The notes under the pieces are model-generated. The model worked only from the letters and a program-made list of their open reading frames with translations. It had not been told where the DNA came from and made no database searches. Positions 1 through 10,529 of a DNA stretch of 64,000 nucleotides are shown here, one piece after another; positions within the stretch are counted from its first letter, which is position 1, and the number at the start of each line of letters is the position of its first letter. The stretch is from Rosa chinensis (lineage: Eukaryota > Streptophyta > Magnoliopsida > Rosales > Rosaceae), in NCBI RefSeq assembly GCF_002994745.2, contig NC_037094.1, forward strand, positions 65,316,989 to 65,380,988, written 5' to 3'. The translations under genes were made by a program, and so were the position numbers.

Positions 1-1652
1 TGATCTCAATCCGATCCAAGTGAACCACCAAAGTTCCTCTCCTTGATCTCTCCTTGTGTGTGTTTCCTCCACCTTGAAGCACCTTGAATTGAGAACTCCT
101 TCTCCTGCTTGTAGTCTCCTCCTTGATGTTACAACTAGAGCCACAAAAGGATGTGACCTCTAAGGATCTTCACCAAGTGAATCAAGAGATGAAGAAGATG
201 AAGGAAAGGAAGAAGATATGCAAGTGTTCTTCCTTCCTTGTTATAACACCAACTTTTGCTTGTAGGACAAAGGGAGAACTCTATCTTTTCAACTAAAAGA
301 TGATATTGTGAAGACACACTCAAGCTTGCTTATTATTTCACCCTTTGTCCATGCTTTCACCTTATATAATAGGAAATAACTCCAACTACTAAAAGTGAAA
401 TATTGACTTTCACAAAGCCAATATGTTGGCTGGTCTATACATGCTATTGAGCACTAAAAATGTGTCTTGGGCTTTCATTCAAGTCTCACTTAGTGAACCC
501 CAAGTCCACACCAAAATCCGACAATTGTTTTAGGCTCAATAGATTAGGTTTTACCCGAAAAACCTAATTATGTCCAAATAATAAATCCGATTAATTATTT
601 GGTCATAACCAACTCTTGTTTAATCTTCTTCAGATACAATCTCAAGGATCCACTTATATGGTGTACGATCTCTTAGGTTCTAATTAACAAGGCAGTGAAG
701 TTTATAGAACCATTCTATTTCATTTACGAATCAAAACTCCATTTTGATTCTCCCTTGTTATTAGGATCTTAATACTTTATCAATCCTCAAGGACTTCACA
801 AGTCATGAGTGACGTCTTGCAACATATCATGACTACCCTAGTTAATATAGAATAACCTATTCAATTGGAATTACAATACAATACGGTCATTCTCTAACAT
901 GATGTTCTAAATCACATCATTGGGGTATGGAATTGATATGTCAACCCCCTAATGTGATTTCCATTCTTATGTAATTCGTAGAATGTGATTAGAAACTCCT
1001 TTTTAATCTCATTCATTGCTTTGGCCAAAAACTCATTGAATCACATCTTTGAACATACACCTTATTTACTTAAGGTTAGAGATTCCTTCTGTACACTCAC
1101 ATGTCTCTATGACCGAATTGATTACACCCATGAGTGCATCAATCATATCCATTAAGGGACATAATGTTATTGCATCATCAAGAGTTAATCCACTCACTCA
1201 TAAGACAACCATGATGTCTCAGGTCAAAGGACTAATTTGTATTATTGCAATTTAGAGTTCAAGTTTGACATGTAAGTAAAACTCCATACAAGAACTCTAA
1301 CGATCGCGTTCAGTGTACTCTTTATGACAAGAGCACCCACATACTTGTATTAGTGTCTCCACACGAATGACAAGAGACATATCATCCTCCATATTGAGCA
1401 TACATAGTATGTGCTAGTCTTTCCGGATTATCAATGTCCAAATGATAATCCTATGACTAGGAACCTTTTAGGATAAGAGTGTAAAAGAGTAAAGGTCTCA
1501 CACATCTAACTCTTTAGAATACTTTCTCTTTAACTCATATTCCTTGGACCTTGTTCATTCAAATATCAAATATAAGCAATGACCAATAAACTTGCCCTTT
1601 TGATTAATAATCATTACAATAATAATTACATCAAAATGATTGTTTTAGGACA
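1..1652 (-). mobile_element. Ty1/copia-type long terminal repeat, truncated by window edge
   Basis: Non-coding sequence whose right edge, read on the minus strand, begins TGTCCTAAAACA at 1652, the TG start of an LTR. The minus-strand text after it is the AT-rich, low-coding kind typical of plant copia LTRs. Gypsy gag reading (Tat-D) lies directly to the right and stops within a few codons of the junction, so this element appears to have landed inside Tat-D. The other end and any internal domains are outside the window, so the family assignment rests on the LTR edge and general character only. No convincing ORF is present in these 1.65 kb. Confidence 0.6.
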
Positions 1653-1660
1653 TAACTCAT

Positions 1661-4284
1661 TCAAATACCTCGCCCTTCCTCCTCGGAGAAAGTGATTGGT
1701 TCCCAACCAGTTTTGGCCATTTTGGCAGACCAGTCATAGCGGATATTGAATACTTCTTTTGGGTGGTTAGCGCGCTCATAACGCTTTCTTGCTCTGTGTG
1801 ATAGGCTGCCTATGAAAGCACCGCCATCAATGGTGTTAATCCGCCGCATTAGTTTGATGTTGGCGACAACCGGAGGTGGTTGTCGGACCTTGTACTGCTC
1901 CAACTTTCCGTCGCGATATAATGACTCAATTGCAGTCTTGAGGGCATTGCAGTCGTTGGTGTTATGACCGCAATCTTCATGGTGTTTGCACCATTTTCCG
2001 ATGTTTCTAAGTTTTCCTACTCTGGGGTATTTTCTTGGGGGTGGTGGTGGTATTTGATCCTTGCACTGATCATATATTTCTTCATATGACGCCGTCAAGA
2101 CTATGAAAACTCAAACTTTTGAGCATTTGTGGCTAACTTATTGTGGCGGTTGTCGCGATTGTCGCGGCGATCATTGTGAAAAGATCTGTTGCCCTTATTG
2201 TGATACTGCTGGTCCTTTTGCCGCTTGTTTTGGTAGTTGCCTTGCTGCCACTCCCTTTTTTTGTCATTGGGCGGGGTGGTTATGTTTGGCATGGTGGTGG
2301 TGTTTCCTTATTGGAATGTGGCAGGTTGGGGAGTTTTGAATGGTGCCATAAGTGCTGTATTCAGCTTGGGCATGTAGGACTGCCTCACTCATGCCGTAGT
2401 CATATGTGGCGTTTGGAAAATTACAGTTGAGGTGGTACATATAGAAAACTTGCCTTGAGGAGTCCCTGCTTGAAGGCTGCCAGCACCATTGTTTTGTCAA
2501 GATTCCGACATCTCGATGTGGCGGTACGCCATCTTGTGACAAATGATTTTAATGACTCATCAATACCTTGGTTAATGCGGAATAGCTGGCTAAAGTTGTG
2601 ATACCCGTCCGTCATGAGGATGAATCTTGACAGAAATGCATTTGACAGAGTTGAGAATGAATACATGGAACATGGCGGGCATTCGAAAAACCAACTCATT
2701 GCCTCACCATCCAACGTTTCGCTGAATAGGTGGCAAAGAGTTGCGTCATCAAATCCCTTATTATTGGTTACTTTTTTGAACGTATCCATGTTCACGAATG
2801 GATTTGTTGAGCCTCCAAATTGGGCTATTTTGGGCATCTTTGCATATGTGGGTCTAATAGTTTGCAAAATTCTGGCGGTAAATAGACCTGGTCGTGCCGC
2901 AAAGAGTGGATTTTGCGCTAGCGGTAGGGTGCCAGCCTCAGCTCTGAGTAACCTTTCCACTAGTTCCCGTATTTTTTCCAGTATCAAGGTGGTAGCGTCT
3001 ACAGTCGGTCTAGGCATGTGTTGGGTTCGTGCCACTGTCTGTTGCCAGGGTGCCAGCATGTTTCTGGTTCCCCTTTGCTGACCGGCGCTGAATGAATTAT
3101 CGTATTGCGGCTGTGAGTCTGCTACATGCTCTTGTGCTAACTGTGGTGGTGGTGTCGGTCCTAATCCCGCTAGTTCAGCTGGGTTTAGGGCGACACCTAG
3201 GGCTGTCACTCGGTCAGTTCGAATCGGTTATAGGTATTACCAACTTCAAAACCGAAACTTTCGGTTTCAAAATTGAGCTACCAATTACCAACCAAAATTT
3301 TTGGTTTTTAATCATATCTACCAAATTTTGTATTTCGGTTTTCGGTATTACCAACTTTCGAACAACTAATTCTTTGTAATATAAATTAGAATGAACAAAA
3401 TTAGGTTTTTCAATTTTATAATCGTAAACTTCGTATTCATCTACTAATCATAGCTTTCTTTTGTATATATGACATCAAATTTTATCCATTTTCAATAAAA
3501 CTAGGTTATTTAACCATCTTGGACTAGGTTACTCAAAATGCATGTACTATTAATTATGTAGTATATTGAGTAACGTTCATACTATTATGAAAACTTTTAT
3601 GTTTATTTCTTAATATACATGTATGTGTATTGAAAACCATAGAATATAAAACTAATATTTAGATAATCGGTAGATTCGGTATTTACCAAAACCAAACCAA
3701 CTTTTTCGGTAATTTTCGATTTCGGTTTTATTGGTCTCGGTTACCAAAAAGTCGGTTTACCAAACCTAAAGTATTGGTTGGTATTCGGTTAGTTTGGTAA
3801 TTACCAAACCAAGTGGCAGCCTAGCGACACCCATTGGGATTACTGGTATCGGTGCTGCCCTTGTCCCTATGCTCGGACTAAACCTTGCGCTTTGGGAGTG
3901 TTCACTTTGGGTTGGTCGTGCATTTGTCCCTAGCGCTTTCTTCAGCTAGTCAAATTTTGACAATAGCTTCGCCACTTGATTTTGAGCTTCCGCCTTCTCC
4001 TTTCGTTCCTTTTCTCGCTCTCTATTTGCGTTGTGCAAGTCTGCCAAGGCTATTTCTAACATAGCAGCCAGATCCCGGCCTTGTGCTTGACGGCTAGTGC
4101 TAGTCTGATTTTCCACGACAGATTGTGTTGGGAGCACCTCGGGGGTGTTGAGATTTTGACCGTCCACGTTGATTGGTGTGGGGAACAATTCACGGTTGAC
4201 GGTTGTTAGATTGGTAGGGTTGGACTGAGGTTTGACGGGTTGACCCGCTTGATCTTCAATGCCCTCGCCGCTTCTGCTAGCCAT
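1661..4284 (-). pseudogene. gag: Tat-D gag, broken
   Basis: Gag polyprotein of a Ty3/gypsy element; forms the virus-like particle and binds RNA. The N-terminus (start at 4284, first residues MASRSGEGIED) includes a charged helix rich in E, R and K (3946-4110). The retrotransposon gag domain follows (about 3209-2421) with the typical LFSETLDGEAMSWFFECPP stretch. A basic linker lies near 2292-2101, then a zinc knuckle of C-H-H-C type (WCKHHEDCGHNTNDC, near 2000). The reading frame is lost several times: at the hAT-type insertion (3198-3823), at a stop near 2421, and around 2100. It ends at 1661 beside the copia LTR. Tat-A gag aligns along its length, which is how the pieces were joined. Non-functional. 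Confidence 0.85.
3198..3823. mobile_element. Non-autonomous hAT-type DNA transposon (626 bp)
   Basis: The block is flanked by a perfect 8-bp duplication, GCGACACC at 3190-3197 and again at 3824-3831, as expected for hAT transposition. The ends are imperfect inverted repeats: TAGGGCTGTCACTCGGT at the left and, reverse-complemented, TAGGCTGCCACTTGGT at the right. The interior is AT-rich with recurring TCGGT and TACCAA motifs on both strands and has no transposase ORF, so it would need a transposase supplied in trans. Removing it and one TSD copy rejoins Tat-D gag. The 8-bp TSD is direct evidence; the hAT label follows from TSD length and terminal motif. Confidence 0.9.
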
Positions 4285-4336
4285 GCTAGGTTAATGGGAT
4301 GACTCTTAGTTCAAAGAATCCCACAGATGGGGCCAA

Positions 4337-4853
4337 TGTTAATGTTCAGAATACCGCTGTATGATGTCGGCTTCCGATAAGGTGGATGAGGGTCCAATCT
4401 TCCGATATGTATAGAGTTCACGAAATCCCGATAATCTGTCAAGAGAAAAACAACGGCGTCAAGAGGGGAGACCGCGGTTCGCGGTCTTCGCTCCTCCGAT
4501 GCTAAAGTTAGACGATGTACTTGTATTGAAAAATGTAGCGGTAGATTGCCATTAAATGCGTAATGAATGAAGAGAGAGGAGTGGACCTTTTATAGGTGAA
4601 ATAGTGAGTTACCTCACTCTTGTTTTCGATGTGGGACTGATATACTTCAATTTGCTGAGTTTTGGCCCTTTCTACATAAACAACTTTGGGTGGCTCGTGT
4701 CAGATAGTTGAGGCATATTTCGGCCTGTAGTTGGCTTTCCGGTGAATGTTGTCTTGCTGTGTTTCTAGGGGTCACACCGTTGAAGTCATTCTGACACGGT
4801 AACATGGTTAAGTATAAGTACTGATTATGGCTGGCAAGTGCTATGTATGTACA
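4337..4853 (-). repeat. Tat-D 5' LTR (517 bp) with adjacent primer-binding site
   Basis: On the plus strand it starts TGTTAATGTTCAG and ends TATGTATGTACA. It contains a minus-strand TATA box (plus CCTTTTATAGG near 4591-4601). The 7-bp stem at 4469-4475 / 4481-4487 (AGACCGC...GCGGTCT) matches one in the Tat-A and Tat-B LTRs. Immediately inside the element, minus-strand TTGGCCCCATCTGTGGG (4336 leftwards) is a diverged primer-binding site; the Tat-A version starts TTGGCGCCGTT, which resembles the tRNA-Asp complement used by related gypsy elements. Confidence 0.85.
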
Positions 4854-6622
4854 GAAACCTACATCATTTTTAGTTTTTAGTCCAAGTTTACAATAGGTTC
4901 ATTAAATGGAAATTTATGTGAGTCTTCTAAGTCTAGCTCACTATGACCTAAATTCAAGTGGAGGTTCTAACCCTAAGGTTCCACTTTGGTGGTAAGCAAT
5001 CACACACATCATCAACCATACATATCTTTACAAAAATTTAACGAGATCAAACATATCAAATAGATAGAAAAATAAACTTTAGATCAAACAATTTGTGGCC
5101 TCCAAAAATAATCCTCCGTACCCAAGTTTCGACAGTAGCAGCCTGCAAAACAAACTAAAGTAGGGGTTAGGCTCCTACATCCAGTCATTGCCTATGCCCG
5201 GGCCCATATCCAAGTTTGAGAACATAAGTTTTATTTTTGATAAAAAAAGGTAGTAGATAAAACTGGTTTGCAATCCCATGTGATCGTCACCAGGTAAATA
5301 GAAATTCACGGCAATTGATCTCCTTCCACAACTTCCATCATAACCGTCAATCTAGCCAATCACTTTTTGCAATTCAATCATTATCACAAGGCTAGAGACA
5401 AAGGGGAAAATCAATAACAAGGATAGCATAGACGCATGACTCACTGTAGGTGCCCATCATATATTACCAGGATGTACCGATGCGGGCCATGCATGCTGCC
5501 CACCACCGGTGGTTTGGGATATCCAATCCCCAAGGAGGGTCAAACCATCTCCTTACATCCCCATCAATTGCCAACACCACATTCCAACCACGCAAACCAT
5601 TTCAAGTATAAAAATAGAGAATTTCCAAAACATGCAAGAGGCCTCATATAAAACGTAGTACATGCAAAAAAAGTATAGATAGAGTTAAGGGAATCCCCTA
5701 CCTGGAATCTGAGCTTTCTCTTGCAGAACTTGGCCTCAATGCAACGTTGTAGCAACCACCAACCTCACAAGATCCTACCAAGATGCCGAGCCCATAACAA
5801 ATAAGCGACATAAACAACGATAAACAAGCTAGCAATTCACTCTCAATACTCTCCAAAGGAAAGCCCCTCCTCTAGTATGATTTACTAACTAATAACCGGA
5901 CCATTTGGGTTCTAAGAAGGAGTTCATTTTTAGGAAAAAGTGATAAGAATACTTTTTTTAAAAGACAAGTTGTTAAAAGCTGGAAACAGAGCTTGAAAAG
6001 GAACTGTCAAAGGTCAAGGAAAATTGTCCAAAATACTAGCAGTAAATTCTTGAGAAATTTTTGAAAGAATGATGGTTTAACAACCAACTTAGTAAGATTG
6101 AAATGGTTAATTAATTTCAAGTTAAGCTGTTCAAAGTGTAAAGGATTTAAAGGCTAAAGTAAAACAGTGTGCAGATCCTTTCCAGAAATATAGGTTTCTG
6201 TACACATTTTTCAAAAATCCATAACTAATTCTAGAAAAATGTTTTTGGAGTGATTCAAATTCTGAAATGTTAATTTTTGTGTCTACGTACTATCTTTCTC
6301 TAGAAGAAACTGATTCCAAATTCTGAGCGGTTTAGTACCAGTTTTGAAATAAATGTAGCTGGGTCAGATTGTACTGAAAAACTGCAGAAAGTTGTTCTTT
6401 TGTTCAAAGCTCTTTCGGTACCCAATATGGCCAGTCAGAGAGAACCCAACACACTTAAGGGACATTTCTAATGCTTCTAAAGACCTAAAGCTCGAGTTAC
6501 TTTCTGATACTATATGGGCAGGTGTTGTAGCTCAATGAAATGATGTGTTGAAACATGATGTTTGGACAGTTATAAATGACAAAAAAAACCTTTCAACCAA
6601 ATACGATTTTAATACTCATGGT

Positions 6623-7095
6623 TGTAGATACCTCTACTAGCAAGCTACTTTGCTACATCACCAAGCATAAGTAACACCCTATTTGGGACACCCACAAGCC
6701 ATGGTGAGGCCCAACTGAGACATGCATCCTGTAGCCCTATGTTCAAGCTACGCTACGGTATCCGGAAGTGGCAAATATGTCACCGGGAAGCCACCTTCCT
6801 GGCCTTGCAAAGTTGCCTTCACAAACATGCTTTCTAGACTAGAATAGTGATTTTTACATCCCACATCTAAGAAAATGTAAAGGAGATGGCTTCCTTCACC
6901 TATAAAAGGAACTCTCCTCCCACATAAACATCACTCCATTACACACTTTGTAATCCCAAACACACATAGTACAACATTCAAGTGGACGTAGTCTCCCGCT
7001 AAGGCAGAGATGAACAACTATACTTCTCGTGTGTGTGTATGTCTCTCTCTCTCTCTAAAGCTAACTAGAGACCCCCGCGAACTCTAACGTTAACA
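6623..7095 (+). repeat. LARD-G left (5') LTR
   Basis: Starts TGTAGATACC and ends CGTTAACA. It contains CCCACATCTAAG followed by the TATA box CACCTATAAAAGG (about 6898-6910) and a CT-rich run near 7045. By eye roughly 25-30 differences separate it from the right LTR, so the insertion is not recent. Confidence 0.9.
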
Positions 7096-7113
7096 TTGGC
7101 ACTGGAAGGACTC
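7096..7113 (+). other. LARD-G primer-binding site
   Basis: TTGGCACTGGAAGGACTC directly follows the LTR. Its first bases parallel the Tat-A site (TTGGCGCCGTT); later bases have diverged, so the tRNA primer is not certain. Confidence 0.6.
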
Positions 7114-7398
7114 GGCCTTCCTTGCCTTGTATTCACAATTAAGCCTTACATCCGCCGCTATCAATCCTTGGCAGTAACAAAAAAAATTCAAACATAAATT
7201 TGTCCCCAGTGCTTGTAAAGTTGCAGGGTTTCAAGTTAAAACGAAGTCAACGCAACACCCGCTCAAAACTTGAGCTCAGTCAACACCAATCAAGGTTGCT
7301 CAACGCTACACCACTCAAAAAAAAAATTTAGCAACCTGGGTGTCCCGCGGTCCACCGAAGTCAAGCGACACACTGGCCTTTCACGACAACATCATGCT

Positions 7399-8153
7399 AG
7401 GAGCTGCAATCCCAGCGGAATGAGGATCCTAGAGGAGTTCAATCCCAGCGGAATGAGGATCCCAGCGGAGCTTCAATCCCACGAAGCTTCAATCCTAGAG
7501 GAGTGAGGATCCCAGCGGAGCTCCAATCCTAGCGGAGTTCGATCCCAGCGGAGGTTCAATCCCAGCGGAGTGAGGATCCCAATGGAGCTGCAATCGCAGC
7601 TGAATGAGGATCCCAGCGGAGCTTCAATCCCAGCGGAGCTCCAATCCTAGCGGAGTGAGGATCCCAGCGGAGCTTCAATCCTAGCAGAGCTTCAATCCCA
7701 GTAGAGTCCAATCCCAGTGGAGCTTCAATCCCAGCGGAGCTCTAATCCCGGCAGCGGAGTATGTGGATCCCAGCATCAGTTGCAATCCCAGCGAAGTTCA
7801 ATCCTAGCGGAGCTTCAACCCCAGCTGAGTTTCAATCCCAGCGGAGTGAGGATCCCAACATCAGCTGCAAACCCAACGTAATGAGGATCCCAGCGGAGTT
7901 CAATCCCAGTGGAGCTTCGATCCCAGCGGAGCTCCAATCCTAGCGGAGTAGGAGGATCCGAGCATCAGTTGCAATCCCAGTGGAGTCCAATCCCAGCGAA
8001 GTCTAATCCCAGTGGAGCTTCAATCCCAGCATCAGTTGCAATCCCAGCAAAGTTCAATCCCAGCGGAGCTCCAATCCTAGCTGAGTATGAGGATCCCAGT
8101 GGAGCTCCAATCCCAGCGGCGGAGTATGAGGATCCCAGCATCAGTTGCAATCT
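7399..8153. repeat. Minisatellite inside LARD-G (CCCAGCGGAG-type units)
   Basis: About 750 bp made of short imperfect repeats built on AATCCCAGCGGAG plus variable spacers (CTTC, TTC, CTCC, TGAGGATC, or CATCAGTTGC). Higher-order blocks such as GAGGATCCCAGCATCAGTTG recur several times. The long open frames across it are a by-product of the repeat period and I do not regard them as genes. It lies between the PBS and the Tat-like 3' region, where gag and pol would normally be. Confidence 0.9.
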
Positions 8154-8929
8154 CGTGCCTTGGCCACAGCATTCAGGACCAAAATAAACTATTCGCGGTC
8201 ATTCGCCGATCACATGCAGTGTCATGCTTGGACAACTCCAACATGATTTGGGTACTTACATCAATTTGAACTCCAACTCACTCCAAATCGGCATAAGATA
8301 AGTAACTATATCTTATCTTTTACGCTCTTGTAATTAAAGCCATTGCCATGCCTTTACATGCTTTCACTACTTTTAAGCATGCCTACAAATATATCACACT
8401 TGATATGCTTTTACATGCTTCCATAACTTTAAGCATGCTTACAACTTGCGTCAATTTTAGTAGCACACCTACTAAGCTTACATACTATTGCCATGCCTTA
8501 ACATGTCCCCATGATCCTTAAGCATTTCTACAAAAATACAAAATGTTATTAGCAACTTTACTACAAGTACATGCTATACAACTATGCCATGCTTCTATTT
8601 AATTGCAACTCAATTAAATAAACATGTGATGCTTACTTAGACAAACTATGCCATGCTTATTTGTTGTTCATACAATTGGCATGGTTTACATGTACACTAT
8701 ATGTAAAATATTTTGTCTAGCCTCTTGGCCACCATATTTTGTCAAAACCTCCCCATGGGAAGGAGACCTAAACGGGTCTAAAGGCTCCACGAGTCTATGG
8801 TCCACGACCAACCGCCAAGCGGTAAGGCAACGCCTCATAATGATAATGACCGCTATGCGGCATTGCAATCAAGCTTTTCTCCTCTGAGAAAGAGTAAAAG
8901 GATCGGTTAATGCAGCCCACGGCAACCAT

Positions 8930-9115
8930 TGATCTGGCGGTTAACCCCCGACGCTTGGGTATCAAAGATTAGGTTCGCTACCTAACACCTATTGCTCATA
9001 CGCAGCTCCCCTCATCAAACAATTTTTCGACCATATAGAGGTCTATAGCTAGGAGTTGGGGACTCCTCGGAGGGCCTAGCAGGGGGCCCAACCGAAAGGG
9101 CATAAGCGCTCGCTC
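8930..9115 (+). other. LARD-G segment homologous to the Tat-A 3' region
   Basis: The stretch GTTAACCCCCGACGCTTGGG (from 8939), CGCTACCTAACACC, CGCAGCTCCCCTCA and GGGCCCAACCGAAAGGG corresponds in order to the reverse complement of 15170-15320 in Tat-A. That region reads, on the minus strand, GTTGACCCCCGCCACTTGGG and so on. Tat-B has the same block at about 56140-56310. This collinearity ties LARD-G to the Tat family. Confidence 0.8.
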
Positions 9116-9288
9116 CGACCAATTCTAGATGGATGACGCATTCACACTAATTATGCTCGCAATACGGCACAAAGCTACGCTTTGGTATCAACCCCGCAAG
9201 AGAACCCATCTCGGCGACTTCGGGGACTTGTACATACAGCCCAGCATAATTAGCAACGGTTACGTTTACACCTCAGGGCATCACACCC

Positions 9289-9430
9289 GAGCTTCCGCTC
9301 ATGCCTTCGCGGCACCCCATAGCTTTTCACTCACGCCTTCTCGGCACCCCCGAGCTTTCCGCTCACGCCTTCCCGGCACACCCGAGCTTCCCACTCACGC
9401 CTTCCCGGCACCCCCGAGCTTCCACGCTCT
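9289..9430. repeat. 32-bp tandem repeat in LARD-G
   Basis: About 4.5 units of roughly 32 bp with consensus GAGCTTYCCRCTCACGCCTT followed by CCCGGCACCCCC. Units start near 9289, 9320, 9352, 9384 and 9416. They sit 0.6 kb upstream of the 3' LTR, the same zone in which Tat-A and Tat-B carry unrelated tandem arrays. Confidence 0.85.
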
Positions 9431-10036
9431 TGGCTTCCAGCATTCCCAAGCTTTACACTCATGTCTCCTCAACACACTACACGTTAATGGAACATTGAAT
9501 TTGTCTACCATTTGTCATTTACCGATTGCGACAAATCGAATTCTTTTCGCGTTCCATTAATACAAGCGACAACCAAACAAACACAAGCGTTCGCATATTC
9601 ATCATTCACGAAGTACAAACGCTTGCCTTCATGGTACTCATGCAACTTACACCAAGCGTAACCTCGTCAAATTCGACCTCGTTCGTTTTCTTGCCGCATC
9701 ACGCATTTATCATATGCAACCCGTTTGCTCACACAACCATATGCGTTCTTGAGTGTCTATGTCATAACCGATCGTACTCAACACCATTCACTTGTATTCA
9801 TCAACATGTATCACGCTCCTCATATATTCGTATATGCCAACGCATATCAGTGCAACTCACATTTGTGGCCCAATGCAACGAGCATTCTACATATGCGTGT
9901 TTTTGTCTTTGTTGTGCAGGTTAGCGAGTCCCTTCTTGCTTACGGAGTTCGGGGACTTGTAGGGGCTCGGTGCCACCCGGTTACTTATGCTTGATGACGT
10001 CATGTTTATAACTCCCCAACCAAGAAGCTCCTCTTA

Positions 10037-10055
10037 CTTGGGGACTTCGGGGACT
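10037..10055 (+). other. LARD-G polypurine tract
   Basis: TTGGGGACTTCGGGGACT lies directly before the right LTR and resembles the minus-strand tract of Tat-A (GGGGACTTGGGGGACT). It would prime plus-strand DNA synthesis. Confidence 0.65.
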
Positions 10056-10529
10056 TGTAGATACCTTTACTAGCAAGCTACTTTACTATATCACCAAGCA
10101 TAAGTAACACCCTATTTGGGACACCCACAAGCCATGGTGAGGCCCAACCGAGACATGCATTCCGTAGCCCTATGTTCAAGCTACGCTACGGTATCCGGAA
10201 GTGGCAAATACGTCACCGGGAAGTCATCTTCCCGGACTTGCAAAGTTGCCTTCAAAAACATGCTTTGTAGACTAGAATAGTGATTTCTACATCCCACATC
10301 TAAGAAAAATAAAGGAAATGGCTTCCTTCACCTATAAAAGGAACTCTCCTCCCACATAAACATCACTCCATTACACACTTTGTAATCCCAAACACACATA
10401 GTACAACATTTGAGTGGACATAGTCTCCCACTAAGACGAAGACGAACCACTATACTTCTCGTGTGTGTGTGTGTGTCTCTCTCTCTCTCTAAAGCTAACT
10501 AGAGACCCCCGCGGACTCTAACCTTAACA
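10056..10529 (+). repeat. LARD-G right (3') LTR
   Basis: 474 bp, TGTAGATACC to CCTTAACA, collinear with the left copy and including CACCTATAAAAGG. It is followed by TSD ATGGT. Confidence 0.9.

Larger units (their letters stand above)
1653..4853 (-). mobile_element. Tat-D: 5' part of a Ty3/gypsy Tat-lineage retrotransposon
   Basis: Minus-strand element reading right to left: 5' LTR (4337-4853), primer-binding site, then gag (4284 to 1661). Its gag and LTR are clearly related to Tat-A further right, and the LTR ends share TGTTAATG on the plus strand. The rest of the element (protease, pol, 3' LTR) is missing from the window because a copia LTR interrupts it at about 1652. A hAT-type element sits inside gag. 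The sequence right of the LTR (4854 on) belongs to LTR-E1, so Tat-D is inserted in E1 and GAAAC at 4854 would be its candidate TSD. Confidence 0.8.
6623..10529 (+). mobile_element. LARD-G: complete non-autonomous LTR retrotransposon (3.9 kb), Tat-derived
   Basis: Two LTRs of 473 and 474 bp enclose 2.96 kb with no gag or pol domain. A perfect 5-bp TSD, ATGGT, lies at 6618-6622 and 10530-10534. A PBS starts at 7096 (TTGGCACTGG) and a purine tract ends at 10055. The PBS opening, LTR end (GTTAACA), core promoter context (CACCTATAAAAGG) and PPT resemble those of Tat-A. About 200 bp at 8930-9110 aligns with the reverse complement of 15170-15320 in Tat-A, the region between its antisense gene and 3' LTR. 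I infer a Tat-family derivative that lost its coding regions and relies on trans-acting proteins. Its remaining interior is largely two minisatellites. Confidence 0.88.

Noticed and set aside
2103..2430. Cys-rich plus-strand frames over Tat-D gag
   Set aside because: They mirror the Asn/Gln/His-rich gag linker and zinc knuckle on the minus strand, and the corresponding Tat-A frame is not conserved.
7270..8269. Several overlapping ORFs and a CRISPR-like look over the LARD-G repeat
   Set aside because: Units are contiguous and imperfect with no regular spacer pattern; the frames follow from the repeat period. A eukaryotic nuclear context makes CRISPR implausible.
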